Assembly (NCBI RefSeq): GCF_009930875.1
Contig: NZ_CP025249.1
Span: 930,001-994,000, forward strand
Reading direction: 5' to 3'
DNA length: 64,000 nucleotides
DNA from: Actinomyces sp. 432
GTDB taxonomy: Bacteria; Actinomycetota; Actinomycetes; Actinomycetales; Actinomycetaceae
Each line of letters opens with the position of its first letter. Within the stretch, counting starts at the first letter, position 1. Below, piece after piece: positions 1-13,137 of this stretch. The notes under the pieces were generated by a model. The model had not been told where the DNA came from. It ran no database searches and worked only from the letters and a program-made list of their open reading frames with translations. The translations under genes were made by a program, and so were the position numbers.

Positions 1-1
1 A

Positions 2-1747
2 CGCACCATACTGGAGCAGATCGGCCCCGAGGACGTGCCCGAGCCACTGCCCGAGCAGGTACTCGCCGCGGAGGGGCTGATTGACGCCTACACCGCCTAC
101 AAGTGGGTGCACGCCCCTGAGGAGGCTGCTCAGTGGCGCGCCGCCCGCCGCCGCCTGCGCCACGAGGAGGCCCTGGTACTGCAGACCGCCCTCGTGCAGC
201 GCCGCCTTCAGCACGCCGCTGAGCACACGTCCGTGGCGTGGCCGGTCCCCGGCAGTGACTCCCTGCTCGCTGACCTGGACGCCGCCCTGCCGTACTCCCT
301 CACAGCTGGGCAGACACGCGTAGGTGCGCAGATCGCCGACGCCCTTGACTCCACCGCGCCAATGCAGCTTCTTCTTCAGGGGGACGTAGGCAGCGGCAAG
401 ACCCTGGTCGCACTGCGGGCCATGCTGCAAGTGGTAGGCGCCGGAGGACAGGCCGCCCTCCTGGCGCCCACGGAGATCCTGGCGGCCCAGCACCGGGCCT
501 CCCTGGAGGCCCTGCTGGGCCCGCTTGCGCGCGCAGGCATGCTCGACGGCGGGCAGCGCGCCACCCGCGTCCGGCTGCTGACCGGCTCCACCCCGCCGGC
601 GCAGCGCCGCCAGCTGCTGGCGGACCTGGCCGGCGGGGAGCCGAGCATCGTGGTGGGCACGCACGCCCTGCTGTCGCAGACGGTGCAGATTCCCCGCCTC
701 GGGCTCATCGTCGTTGATGAGCAGCACCGCTTTGGCGTGGCCCAGCGTGACGCCCTGCGCGAGCGCGGCGGCGTTACTGATCCCACCACGCTCGCGCAGC
801 GCACCCCGCATCTGCTGGTGATGACAGCCACACCCATTCCCCGAACCATTGCCATGACCGTGTTCGGGGACCTGGATACGGCGGTACTCGATGAGCTGCC
901 CGCCGGCCGCAGCCCGATCACCACCCGGCTGGTGCCCTGGGAGCGTGAGTCCTGGGTGGAGCGTATCTGGCGGCGCGCAGCCGAGGAGGTGGCTGCAGGC
1001 GGACGCGTGTACGTGGTGTGCCCGCGTATCGATGCCAACGACGCCGGGGCGGACCCGGAGGAACCGGACCCGCAGGCCACGGCGCTGCTGGACGAGGCCG
1101 GCGGCCTCCCGCCGGAGGAGGCCGCGGCACGGCCGCTCGCCGCCGTAGTCGACTGGGCACAGCGCCTGGCTGACGAGCCCGCGCTCGCGGGAGTGGGTAT
1201 CGGCGCATTGACCGGCCGAATGACTGCGGCCGAGAAGGACGCCGTCATGGCGGACTTCGCTTCCGGGCGCACCCCGGTGCTGGTCAGCACTACCGTGGTG
1301 GAGGTGGGCGTGGACGTGCCGGAGGCCTCGATGATGGTGATCCTGGACGCTGATCGCTTTGGCCTGTCGCAGCTGCATCAGCTGCGCGGGCGCGTGGGGC
1401 GTGGCGAGCGGGAGTCCGTATGCGTGGCGGTGACCGGGGTGCAGGTCGGCAGCCCGGCATACCACCGGCTGAAGGCATTCGGAGACATCACTGACGGTTT
1501 CCGCCTGGCGGAGGCGGACCTGGAGTTGCGTAGCGAGGGCAATGTGCTAGGTGCTGCCCAGTCGGGGCGGCGTAGCGACCTGGACCTGCTGCGCGTCTCC
1601 CGTGATGGCGCGCTCATCGCGCGGGCGCGGGCGCAGGCGGAGGCGGTCATCGCTGCCGACCCGACCCTGGCCGAGCATCGGGACCTGGCCGCCGCCATCG
1701 CCGACCGGCTGGACGAGGAGGCTGGCGCCTACCTGGAGCGGTCCTGA
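2..1747 (+). CDS. recG: ATP-dependent DNA helicase RecG, 5'-truncated by window edge
   Basis: Branch-migration helicase used in recombination and rescue of stalled replication forks. The frame is already open at the left edge, so the N-terminal wedge domain is outside the window and about 581 codons remain. Visible motifs in order: Walker A GDVGSGKT, the RecG-type DEQH box in VVDEQHRFGVAQR, motif III MTATPIPRT, then the second helicase lobe with VVEVGVDVP and QLHQLRGRVGRG, and the RecG C-terminal stretch around NVLGAAQSGRRSDLDLLR. It converges with rsmD 68 bases downstream. The family assignment is secure; only the start is missing. Confidence 0.96.
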   Translation, partial: RTILEQIGPEDVPEPLPEQVLAAEGLIDAYTAYKWVHAPEEAAQWRAARRRLRHEEALVLQTALVQRRLQHAAEHTSVAWPVPGSDSLLADLDAALPYSLTAGQTRVGAQIADALDSTAPMQLLLQGDVGSGKTLVALRAMLQVVGAGGQAALLAPTEILAAQHRASLEALLGPLARAGMLDGGQRATRVRLLTGSTPPAQRRQLLADLAGGEPSIVVGTHALLSQTVQIPRLGLIVVDEQHRFGVAQRDALRERGGVTDPTTLAQRTPHLLVMTATPIPRTIAMTVFGDLDTAVLDELPAGRSPITTRLVPWERESWVERIWRRAAEEVAAGGRVYVVCPRIDANDAGADPEEPDPQATALLDEAGGLPPEEAAARPLAAVVDWAQRLADEPALAGVGIGALTGRMTAAEKDAVMADFASGRTPVLVSTTVVEVGVDVPEASMMVILDADRFGLSQLHQLRGRVGRGERESVCVAVTGVQVGSPAYHRLKAFGDITDGFRLAEADLELRSEGNVLGAAQSGRRSDLDLLRVSRDGALIARARAQAEAVIAADPTLAEHRDLAAAIADRLDEEAGAYLERS

Positions 1748-1775
1748 CACGCTGGCGCGCACCGGTGCGGGGTCG

Positions 1776-1799
1776 GCGGGCCGAATCGTCCCGGCCCGC
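1776..1799. terminator. possible bidirectional terminator between recG and rsmD
   Basis: GCGGGCC and GGCCCGC form a 7-bp stem with a 10-base loop in the 68-base gap between two convergent genes. There is no T run, which is common for terminators in GC-rich actinobacteria, so the call rests on position and the hairpin only. Confidence 0.35.
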
Positions 1800-1815
1800 G
1801 GCGCGGGCGGGCCGA

Positions 1816-2430
1816 TCAGTGCCCGGCCGGCCCCGCGTCGGCCGAGGCGCCGTCGTCGGAAGTGCCGTCGTCTTCGGGCTCGGCGAACCAGAGCGTGGTC
1901 TCCCCGTATTTTCGCTCGGAGAAGCAGCGCAGCCCCGCGGGCCAGGACGGCTCGGGGGAGCGCGAGGAACGCTCGACCACGACCACCGCGTCCGGTGCCA
2001 GCCAGGGGTCCTGGTGGCGGGGGAGCGGGGCCAGCATGGCGGCCAGGGCGGCCTCGTCGACGTCATAGGGCGGGTCTAGCATCACCAGGTCCACGGGTGC
2101 GCCCGCGGGACCGGCCAGGAAGGCCTCCACCTTCGCGGTGGCGCTGCGCACGCCGCGCAGGCCGAGGGCGCGGATGTTGGCGTCGCACACGCGGGTGGCG
2201 CGGCGGGAGGCATCCACAAGGGTCACGTCCGTGGCACCGCGGCTGGCCGCCTCCAGGCCGAGTGCGCCCGAGCCGGCGCACAGGTCCAGCACGCGCGCAT
2301 CGGCGACCACCCCGTAGTGCTCGAGCCGGCCGAACAGGGCCTCGCGCACCCGCTCGGAAGTCGGGCGGGTGCCGGCTGCGGGCACCTCGATCCGGCGCCC
2401 ACCGGCGCTCCCGGCCACAATCCTGGTCAT
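1816..2430 (-). CDS. rsmD: 16S rRNA (guanine(966)-N2)-methyltransferase RsmD
   Basis: SAM-dependent methyltransferase that modifies G966 of 16S rRNA during 30S assembly. The 204-residue protein starts MTRIVAGSAGGRRI, which matches the family's N-terminal pattern. It carries the SAM-binding motif VLDLCAGSGALGLEA near residue 48 and the catalytic DPPY motif in LVMLDPPYD. The C-terminal KYGETTLWF element is also typical; the last 25 residues are an acidic, Ser/Asp-rich tail. It is adjacent to recG (convergent); in many actinobacteria rsmD lies between recG and coaD. Here a beta-galactosidase gene is interposed before coaD. Confidence 0.94.
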   Translation of the reverse strand: MTRIVAGSAGGRRIEVPAAGTRPTSERVREALFGRLEHYGVVADARVLDLCAGSGALGLEAASRGATDVTLVDASRRATRVCDANIRALGLRGVRSATAKVEAFLAGPAGAPVDLVMLDPPYDVDEAALAAMLAPLPRHQDPWLAPDAVVVVERSSRSPEPSWPAGLRCFSERKYGETTLWFAEPEDDGTSDDGASADAGPAGH

Positions 2431-6409
<3,979 letters not shown>

Positions 6410-6597
6410 TGTCGTCATGTGGGCTGGCGCCGAGCCGTGCCGATGCGTCGGCGCGGGCGGGGCGCACGGTCGGCCGGGCCGCCTCGCTTGCGGCCTCTTC
6501 GGTGGAGCCCTCTCGGTGGCGGGCCGGCGGCCACCGGTTGAGCACACTCGTCGTCCCTGTTTCGGCGCGCGTCCCCACCCGCTCGGGACCGTTCCGC

Positions 6598-6609
6598 TAG
6601 CCTCGCGGC
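6598..6609 (+). promoter_or_regulatory. -10 hexamer of a probable leaderless coaD promoter
   Basis: TAGCCT ends 6 bases before the GTG start of coaD, so transcription would begin at or very near the start codon. No ribosome binding site is present. Two further genes here (10486 and 29039) show the same arrangement. Confidence 0.45.
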
Positions 6610-7161
6610 GTGACGCTCGCGGTGTACCCCGGAACCTTTGACCCGATCACCCTCGGGCACGTCGACGTCGTGCGGCGCGCCGCTAGCCTGTTTGACCGGG
6701 TCATCCTCGGCGTTGCCCACAATGCGGCCAAGGACGCCTCCCGCCTGTTCGGTATTGAGGAGCGGGTGGCGCTGGCCCGGGCCGCACTGGCTGGTATTCC
6801 GGGGGCGGAGGTCGCCGTCGTCCCCGGCCTGCTCGCTGACTTCTGTGCGCAGCGGGGTGCAGACGCCATAGTCAAGGGCCTGCGCAACGGAAGCGACTTT
6901 GACGCCGAGGTGCCCATGGCTCTGCTCAACCGGGAGCTTGGCGCCCCCGAGACCTTCTTCCTGGCCGCTGCGCCCACACACGCCCACGTGTCCTCCTCGC
7001 TGGTGAAGGATATCGCCCGCCACGGCGGGGACGTGTCGGCTCTCGTGCCCGACGGCGTCGCCGCCGCCCTGGCTCGCGCTCTGCCCGCCCGGTCGCCGGG
7101 TCTCGTGGCGGAGACTCGCCCGACCACCGTCAGCGCCGACCCCGAAACCCTGTTGAACTGA
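6610..7161 (+). CDS. coaD: phosphopantetheine adenylyltransferase CoaD
   Basis: Transfers AMP from ATP to 4'-phosphopantetheine, the fourth step of coenzyme A synthesis, in the cytoplasm. The 183-residue protein shows the nucleotidyltransferase signature YPGTFDPITLGHVDVV at the N-terminus (the GH pair contacts ATP), AIVKGLRNGSDFDAE in the middle and VSSSLVKDIARHGGDVS near residue 125, all diagnostic of CoaD. It starts with GTG. It is slightly longer than the usual 160 residues because of a C-terminal tail of about 25 residues. It heads a co-oriented run coaD, sepIVA-like, DUF177, rnc, mutM. Confidence 0.96.
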   Translation: MTLAVYPGTFDPITLGHVDVVRRAASLFDRVILGVAHNAAKDASRLFGIEERVALARAALAGIPGAEVAVVPGLLADFCAQRGADAIVKGLRNGSDFDAEVPMALLNRELGAPETFFLAAAPTHAHVSSSLVKDIARHGGDVSALVPDGVAAALARALPARSPGLVAETRPTTVSADPETLLN

Positions 7162-7174
7162 AGGACGACTAACT

Positions 7175-7762
7175 GTGACTACCCGCGCCGATGCCGGAGA
7201 CGACCTGCTACGCATCCTCGACGAGCTTGACGAGCTCGTCTCCACCGCACGCTCGCTGCCTATGAGCACTTCCGCGATCGTAAGCCGCCAGGACGTGCTC
7301 GAGCTGGTTGACCGTGCGCGCCAGGCCGTCCCCACCGCGGTGCACCGGGCGGAGGAGATCGTCGCGGACGCAGACGCGGTCCTCGCGCAGGGCCGCGAGG
7401 AGTCCCAGCGGATCCTCGCCCACGCCCAGGAGGAGGCGGAACGGCTGGTTGCCGGAGAGAACATCGTGCGCATGGCCAATGACCGCGCCGATGCCATCAT
7501 CTCTGCCGCGGAGGAGCGCGCTAAACGGCTGCGGCACGGCGCTGATGACTACTCCGACCGCTCCCTGGCCGCGCTGCAGTCGGAGCTCGACAAGCTCTCC
7601 GAACAGGTGCAGGCCGGCCGTGAGGCACTGGCCGCCCGCCTGGGGACCGCCGCAGACGAGGCGGCCGACGCCGAGCGTGAGCGCCAGGACGCCGCCCGAC
7701 ACTTCGCCGGCTGGTCCGTGGACCCGGCGGCCACCAGTAACTGGATGAAGGGCGGGCGCTAG
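7175..7762 (+). CDS. sepIVA: DivIVA/SepIVA-like coiled-coil protein
   Basis: A 195-residue, charged, mostly alpha-helical protein with no membrane segment. Residues from about 45 to 165 are rich in Ala/Glu/Arg heptads (for example RAEEIVADADAVLAQGREE and QEEAERLVAGENI), indicating a long coiled coil; annotators often mislabel such proteins as ATP synthase B subunit-like. The gene lies upstream of DUF177, rnc and mutM, as the essential septation factor SepIVA (Rv2927c) does in Mycobacterium tuberculosis. The septation role is inferred from this synteny and the coiled coil. Confidence 0.7.
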   Translation: MTTRADAGDDLLRILDELDELVSTARSLPMSTSAIVSRQDVLELVDRARQAVPTAVHRAEEIVADADAVLAQGREESQRILAHAQEEAERLVAGENIVRMANDRADAIISAAEERAKRLRHGADDYSDRSLAALQSELDKLSEQVQAGREALAARLGTAADEAADAERERQDAARHFAGWSVDPAATSNWMKGGR

Positions 7763-7864
7763 GCTGTTACTCCCCTTCGCGGGTAGATTCGCCCCCGCAG
7801 TCGTACCGGGGTGCCCCGACCGCCGCAGCGATCCGCGTCCCGAAACCTTCCAGGAGGAGCACCA

Positions 7865-8490
7865 ATGGCCAGCACGGCCGGACTCGTCGTAGACATCGTC
7901 GACCTGCCGCAGCAGGTCGGCACGATCAAGAACGTCCATCTGAACACCACTGCGCCGGCTGATCTGGGCGCTGAGATGATCGGCGCCCAGGAGGGCAGCC
8001 CCTGACTGTGGATGCTGAACTGACCAGCTTGGATAATGGCGTACTGGTCCGCGGGAACGCCGAAATCCACTTGCGAGGTCAATGCGTGCGCTGCCTGCGC
8101 GATATTGCGGAGGACACGACCATCTCCTTCGATGAGCTCTACTTCACCCCAGAGGCCGCCCGCGCGCAGGCCGCGGAGGGCGATGAGGAGGCCGACGAGT
8201 TGTTCCTCGTGGGTGACGCCACTTTGGACCTGGAGCCAGCCCTGCGTGATGCACTTGTGCTCGCCCTGCCCTTCCAGCCGCTGTGCCGCCCGGATTGTGC
8301 CGGGTTGTGCTCGCAGTGCGGCGAGCGGCTGGATGACCTGCCCGCAGGTCACCACCACGAGCAGCTGGATCCCCGCTGGTCGGCGCTGGCCGCCCTGCTA
8401 CCCGAGGCGCAGAGCAGTGCCTCCGCGGATGCCGGTGCTGGGGATGATTCGAAGGACCCGGACGCGCCGCACGATCAGGAGCAGCGCTGA
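7865..8490 (+). pseudogene. DUF177 (YceD) protein, single-base frameshift, probably a sequence error
   Basis: Conserved actinobacterial DUF177 protein usually located upstream of rnc; it has been linked to rRNA handling in plants and bacteria, but its role is not settled. Translation starts at ATG 7865 after the strong site AGGAGGAGC and reads GLVVDIVDLPQQVGTIKNVHL to GAQEGSP, where the frame stops at TGA 8003. The next frame continues the family sequence at once: LTVDAELTSLDNGVLVRG, then CVRCLRDI and CRPDCAGLCSQCGERLD. Adding one C to the run at 7999-8002 gives a 208-residue intact protein. Its stop overlaps the rnc start. A -1 slip at CCC-TGA is a remote alternative. Confidence 0.85.
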
Positions 8491-9377
8491 TGGGCTCACG
8501 GCGTAGGAAACGGCGTAACGAGTCAGCGGCGCGCGAGGACGTGGAGGCGCTCGTCTTCCGCTGGGGCGAGCGCATCGACCCGGATCTGCTCGACTTGGCG
8601 CTCACGCACCGGTCCTGGGCCCATGAGCACGGCAGTCCACCCACGAATGAGCGGCTGGAATTCTTGGGCGACTCGGTGCTCGGCATCATCGTCACCGAGA
8701 ATCTCTATAACGCCCACCCGAACCTGCCTGAGGGGCAGCTGGCCAAGATGCGTGCCGCCACCGTGTCCGAGCCCGCGCTGGCGGCAGTCGCCCGGGACCT
8801 GGGCCTGGGCGAGTTCATCAAACTCGGCCGGGGTGAGGCCCTGTCCGGTGGCCGCGACAAGGACTCCATCCTGTCCGACACGGTTGAGGCCCTCATCGGC
8901 GCCACCTACCTGACCACCGGCCTGGAGCCGGTACGCGCCGTAGTAGAGCGCCTGGTGTCCCGTTTTCTCGACGACGCCTCAATGCTGGGCGCGGGCCTTG
9001 ACTGGAAGACCAGCCTGCAGGAACTCGCCGCCGTCCACGGCCTGGGTAATCCCGTCTACGAGGTCACGGCTACCGGCCCCGACCACCGTCGCGTGTTCTC
9101 CGCCAGCGCCGCCGTTGAGGGCCGGGTGCGCGGGGAGGGGACTGGGACCTCCAAGAAGATTGCGGAGCACGCCGCGGCTGAGGCCGCCTACGCGGCTATT
9201 CTCGCTTCCCACGGCGATGGGGGATTGCACCTGCCTGGGGTCAATGAGGCATTACGCGCCGACCTGGGCGCGGAACCGGCCGGAGGCCCGCACGCGGCAG
9301 GTGCGGCGGAAACTGCACCGGTGCCGGCGCTTGAGTCCTTGCCGGATGAGGCTGCACCTGAGCCCGCGGCAGGCTGA
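8490..9377 (+). CDS. rnc: ribonuclease III
   Basis: Endonuclease that cuts double-stranded RNA in rRNA processing and mRNA decay. The catalytic domain carries the signature [17 protein letters not shown], and the second acidic cluster is in [13 protein letters not shown] double-stranded RNA binding domain follows (about residues 165-235, ending [19 protein letters not shown]). The 295-residue protein has an extra C-terminal tail of roughly 55 residues, rich in Ala/Glu/Pro, and a basic N-terminus ([10 protein letters not shown]). Its ATG overlaps the DUF177 stop as TGATG, so the two are likely translationally coupled. Confidence 0.96.
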   Translation: MGSRRRKRRNESAAREDVEALVFRWGERIDPDLLDLALTHRSWAHEHGSPPTNERLEFLGDSVLGIIVTENLYNAHPNLPEGQLAKMRAATVSEPALAAVARDLGLGEFIKLGRGEALSGGRDKDSILSDTVEALIGATYLTTGLEPVRAVVERLVSRFLDDASMLGAGLDWKTSLQELAAVHGLGNPVYEVTATGPDHRRVFSASAAVEGRVRGEGTGTSKKIAEHAAAEAAYAAILASHGDGGLHLPGVNEALRADLGAEPAGGPHAAGAAETAPVPALESLPDEAAPEPAAG

Positions 9378-9391
9378 GCTGGGCGGGACCA

Positions 9392-10422
9392 ATGCCTGAG
9401 CTGCCTGAGGTTGAAACTGTCCGAGCGGGTCTGGCCCGTCATCTGACCGGACGGGTGGTGGAGCGCGTGGAGGTACTGGACCCGCGGCCGCTGCGGCGGC
9501 AGCGGGGTGGTGCGGAAGCCTTCGTGCAGCTGCTGGCAGGGCGTTCCTTCAGCGCCGCGGTACGCCGGGGCAAGTTCCTCTGGCTGCCGCTGGACGACGG
9601 TGCCGCCCTAGTCGCCCACCTGGGAATGAGTGGGCAGCTGCTAGTCAGCGGCACCGCGTCCGGCCGGGAATCGGCCCAGGCGGGTGCGGAGGCCTCGCAG
9701 GCGTTCCTGGGCGACCCGGACGCGTCCCGTGTAGACCTGACTGCTACGCGTGCCCCGCAGCCAGTGGAGGACTCGGGCGCTCGCCCGCGCCACTTGCGGG
9801 TGCGCCTCCACCTGCGTCCCGTTCCCGGTGATGCGCCAGGCGGCGCCGTGCTAGACCTGGTTGACCAGCGCATGTTCGGCGGGCTGCGTATAAGCGACAT
9901 GGTCCCAACCGCGGATGGTGCGCCGGGCGGCGCGGGCAGCTCAGCCCCGCTCATCCCCAGCGATGTCACTCACATTGCCCGTGACCTGCTTGACCCGCAT
10001 CTGGACCGGCGCGCCGTCATCGCCAAGATCCGCGGATCCGCCAGGGCGGTTAAGACCCTGCTGATGGACCAGGGTGTGGTCTCCGGCATCGGCAATATCT
10101 ACGCGGACGAGGGACTGTGGGACGCCCGGGTGCACGGCCTGCGGCCGGGCAGGGCGCTGGGCCCGCGGGTGACGGCAAGGCTGCTGGACGCCACCGCCGA
10201 GGTCATGGGAAGGGCCTTGGCGGTGGGTGGAACCAGCTTCGATGCCCTGTACGTGGATGCCGACGGCGCCGCCGGCTTCTTCGCCCGTTCGCTGGCCGTA
10301 TACGGGCGCGCCGGACAGGAGTGCCGACGCTGCGGCACGCCCCTGCGCACCGAGACGGTCGGGGCCGCAGCCATGTGTACTGCCCCAGGTGCCAGAGACG
10401 GCCGCGGCAGGCACAGCACTGA
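9392..10422 (+). pseudogene. mutM: formamidopyrimidine-DNA glycosylase MutM/Fpg, frameshift in the zinc finger, probably a sequence error
   Basis: Bifunctional glycosylase/AP lyase that removes 8-oxoguanine. The N-terminus is the family hallmark MPELPEVE with the catalytic Pro, and the helix-two-turn-helix region reads LLMDQGVVSGIGNIYADEGLW. The zinc finger begins correctly (CRRCGTPLRTETV), but the uninterrupted frame then runs to an unrelated end at 10453. The adjacent frame supplies the missing half, GGRSHVYCPRCQRRPR, ending at 10422. Adding one G to the run at 10361-10364 restores a 343-residue protein with all four zinc cysteines. An insert around residues 85-125 lengthens it compared with the usual 270-290 residues. 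Confidence 0.9.
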
Positions 10423-10449
10423 GACGGGGCCGCCCGGCTCCGGTCGACT

Positions 10450-10463
10450 GTGACGTAGGTCCC
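10450..10463 (+). promoter_or_regulatory. possible DevR/DosR-type box upstream of the response-regulator gene
   Basis: GTGACGTAGGTCCC agrees at 10 of 12 informative positions with the mycobacterial DosR core GGGACTTNNGKCCC. It lies 23 bases before the ATG at 10486, overlapping the expected -35 region. A second site of similar quality precedes cydD. This is inferred from sequence similarity alone. Confidence 0.35.
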
Positions 10464-10472
10464 CGCTGCTGA

Positions 10473-10485
10473 TAGGCTCTGGTGT
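10473..10485 (+). promoter_or_regulatory. -10 hexamer of a probable leaderless promoter for the response regulator
   Basis: TAGGCT at 10473-10478 ends 7 bases before the ATG, and no ribosome binding site is present. This spacing fits a transcript that starts at the start codon. Confidence 0.4.
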
Positions 10486-11139
10486 ATGCAGAGTGCTTCC
10501 GCGACTGAAACGGTCCGCGTCATGATCGTGGACGATCATGAGATCGTCCGTCGAGGCATCGCCGAGATCATCGAGCGCGCCGACGGCCTTGACGTGGTCG
10601 CTGAAGCCGGCTCAAAGGCGGAGGCGATCCGCCGCGCCGAGCTCATGCGCCCGGATGTGGTGCTGGTGGACCTGCAGCTGCCGGATGGCACCGGCATCGA
10701 GCTCATGCAGGCTCTGCGCGAGTCGGTGCCGGAGGCACTGCCAATCGTGCTGACCTCATTCGATGATGATGAGGCCCTGGCGGAGTCACTCGACGCCGGC
10801 GCCCGGGCCTACCTGCTCAAGACTGTGCATGGTGCGGAGATCAGCGACGTAGTGCGGGCGGTGGCCTCCGGGAGAGTGCTGTTGGATGAGCGTACTGTGA
10901 CTCGCCGTCGAGCCGATCATGACGACCCCACCGCAGATCTGACCAATGCGGAGCGCAAGGTGCTCGAACTGATCGGTGACGGCCTGTCCAACCGCGAGAT
11001 CGGCGAGCGCCTTGGAGTGGCGGAGAAGACGGTGAAGAATCACATCACCTCGCTGCTGGCCAAGATGGGGCTGCAAAGGCGTACCCAGGTGGCCGCGTGG
11101 GTCGCCGGCCAGCGGGCTTCCGGCTGGCGCCGCAATTAA
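10486..11139 (+). CDS. NarL/LuxR-type response regulator, DevR/DosR-like
   Basis: Transcription factor of 217 residues. Receiver domain: acidic pair in MIVDDHEIVRRGI, phospho-acceptor Asp about residue 62 in VLVDLQLPDGTG, and the conserved Lys in AYLLKTVHG. The C-terminal LuxR helix-turn-helix (about 150-210) reads LTNAERKVLELIGDGLSNRE and then AEKTVKNHITSLLAKMG. The AEKTVKN and LLAKMGLQRRTQ strings strongly recall mycobacterial DosR/DevR. It is convergent with a GAF-domain histidine kinase of DosS-like architecture, its probable partner. The partnership and the oxygen or redox signal are inferred. Confidence 0.85.
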   Translation: MQSASATETVRVMIVDDHEIVRRGIAEIIERADGLDVVAEAGSKAEAIRRAELMRPDVVLVDLQLPDGTGIELMQALRESVPEALPIVLTSFDDDEALAESLDAGARAYLLKTVHGAEISDVVRAVASGRVLLDERTVTRRRADHDDPTADLTNAERKVLELIGDGLSNREIGERLGVAEKTVKNHITSLLAKMGLQRRTQVAAWVAGQRASGWRRN

Positions 11140-11290
11140 TGATCCCAGAGCGATTCACCGGCGATTCGGAGTAACGGCCGTACGCGGCGCCAATCCCGGC
11201 GCCCTCATTGCCCCGCTGCGCCCCAGCGCCGCCCAGGGTGCCCGGGCAGTGGCCGCCTCAGGTCCGCGAGACGCCTGCATGAGCTCCTCC

Positions 11291-11312
11291 GATCCCGGCT
11301 GCGGGCGGGATC
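11291..11312. terminator. possible terminator at the 3' end of the histidine kinase gene
   Basis: GATCCCG and CGGGATC form a perfect 7-bp stem with an 8-base loop, touching the kinase stop codon and lying between two convergent genes. No T run is visible. Confidence 0.4.
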
Positions 11313-13137
11313 AGCTGTTTGGAATCAGGCCGGGAACCATACGCGGCCGTTCTAGCGGCACTCTCCAGGTGAAGCAGGTGCCGCGCCTCTCACCATCGGA
11401 GCGCGCACGCGGGCCGATTACGAAGCTGCCGCCGTGGCGACGCGCCCGCTCTGCCATATTCGCGGTCCCCGAGCGGCGGGTGACGGCGGGATCGACGCCG
11501 ACGCCGTCGTCTCGGCAGACCACCTCCACCACCGGTGCACCCCGGAAGGGCTCGGCGTCACCCGAAGCGGCGCCGTCCTGGCCGGCGGGCGGCTGCGACG
11601 CAAGCAGGCCCTCTACCTTGACGTCAACCGTAACTGAGGATGCCTTGGCGTGCCGGGCCACATTCGACAACCCCTCCCGCACCACGGCGACGATGTCATC
11701 GGCGATATCGGGCTCAACCGCCGCGTCGATCACACCGATTAGCTCGTCCTCCCGCTCACGCCCCGCCTGCGCCAGGCCGTGGCCGTCCACGGTGAGGATC
11801 AAGGAGGGGGCATAGCCCAGGGACGTGCGGGCCAGCGAGGCCTCCCGGCGCAGCCTCTCCACCACGCTGACGTCCTCATCACGGTCCCGCAGGGAACGCA
11901 CGATCGAGCGGATCTGCCGCACCGAGTCGTCCACCGCCGCCAGTGACGCATCCAGTGCCTGACAGGCGACTGACATATCCGTGCCCGCCGCGGAGCCCTC
12001 CCGGTCGAGCCGGTCACGCGCAGCCGACAACTGCATGCCGGTGGCGAACAGCTGCTGGATGGCCAAGTCGTGCAGGTCGCGGCCGATGCGAGCCCGTTCA
12101 TCCAGCAGGGTCGCCATCTCCTCCGCATGCTGGGCGTCGGCCAGCTCAAAGGCGACCGTGGCCTGCCCCGCCACCAGTTCGGCGATCTCCAGGTCCTGCT
12201 GGGTGAAGCGTTCGGCGCCCTGCGCCCGCAGCAGCAGCATTACCCCTACGCCGCGGCCCCGGTGGATCATGGGTGCATACAGTGCCGGCCCGAACTGGGC
12301 GAGCTCCTGCACCAGCAGGTCGGAGGCACCCCAGGCGTCAGCCAGCGAGTCCTCGATCAGTCCGGTGCGGCGTGCCAAGGTCTTAAGGGCCCGTCCCTCG
12401 GGCGGAAAGAACGTGCCCACCAGCTCATCGGCATGATCGCCATCCGCGATCTCGCAGATCCACGTGTCACCCACACTGGGCAGCACCAGGGCGGAGGTGT
12501 CCGCGTGGGCGACCTCCCGCACCCTGCGTGCAATCAGGGTAAGTACGTCCTCCTCGTCCGCGCCGGAGAGAAGCATTGTGGTCAGCTCCTGCGAAACAGC
12601 CATCCACTGCTCCCGGTCCCGGGCTTCCCGGTACAGGCGCGCGTTCTCCAGCGCCACGGCCGCGGCCTCCGCCAACGTCAGCACCGCAGTGACATCCGCC
12701 TCCGTGAATCCGCCTCGCTTGTCGCACAGGTAGAGACGTCCGTAAATCTGTCCGCGTACGCGCAGTGGGGCGGAAAGGATCGCACCACAGGGCTCACCGT
12801 CGCCGGGAGTGTTGCGCAGCACCACCCCCGAGTCCTCCGGGCCGGCCCCCGGGGCGCCGACGAGCATGGTCGCCAACTCGTCGGCGGAGGCTGTGGCTGT
12901 GCCGGTGGTCAGGGATGCGGCCGTTAAGGGATCGACCGATGCCGGGGCAGCGATCGTTCCCCATCCGGCTCCGGTAAGCGCACAGGCGGAGTCCACGAGC
13001 CGGTTCAGCGCCTCCGGTACCTTCAGTGAGCTCGTCAGACGGAGGGCAGCTCGGAACAGGCGCACGGTGCTGCCCGTTGGTGCGTCGTGGATGTCGCTAT
13101 AGGCGGGGTTGCCGGGGTATGAAGGTGCTTCAGCCAT
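11311..13137 (-). CDS. two-GAF-domain sensor histidine kinase, DosS/DevS-like
   Basis: Cytoplasmic sensor kinase of 608 residues with no membrane segments. Two GAF domains (about 25-165 and 190-335) are followed by a HisKA_3 dimerisation helix with phospho-acceptor His about residue 356 in RIGRDLHDLAIQQLF, then a HATPase_c domain with the N-box in VVREGLSNVARHAKA and G-box DDGVGVD. The layout is that of mycobacterial DosS/DosT oxygen and redox sensors; I cannot tell whether the heme ligand is conserved. Its ATG overlaps the cydC stop by 8 bases, so it is co-expressed with the cytochrome bd exporter. The response regulator at 10486 is the probable partner. Confidence 0.85.
   Translation of the reverse strand: MAEAPSYPGNPAYSDIHDAPTGSTVRLFRAALRLTSSLKVPEALNRLVDSACALTGAGWGTIAAPASVDPLTAASLTTGTATASADELATMLVGAPGAGPEDSGVVLRNTPGDGEPCGAILSAPLRVRGQIYGRLYLCDKRGGFTEADVTAVLTLAEAAAVALENARLYREARDREQWMAVSQELTTMLLSGADEEDVLTLIARRVREVAHADTSALVLPSVGDTWICEIADGDHADELVGTFFPPEGRALKTLARRTGLIEDSLADAWGASDLLVQELAQFGPALYAPMIHRGRGVGVMLLLRAQGAERFTQQDLEIAELVAGQATVAFELADAQHAEEMATLLDERARIGRDLHDLAIQQLFATGMQLSAARDRLDREGSAAGTDMSVACQALDASLAAVDDSVRQIRSIVRSLRDRDEDVSVVERLRREASLARTSLGYAPSLILTVDGHGLAQAGREREDELIGVIDAAVEPDIADDIVAVVREGLSNVARHAKASSVTVDVKVEGLLASQPPAGQDGAASGDAEPFRGAPVVEVVCRDDGVGVDPAVTRRSGTANMAERARRHGGSFVIGPRARSDGERRGTCFTWRVPLERPRMVPGLIPNS

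Noticed and set aside
7997..8006. Programmed -1 frameshift in the DUF177 gene at CCC-TGA
   Set aside because: There is no slippery heptamer with downstream structure, and five other genes show the same kind of homopolymer break, so a sequence error is far more likely.
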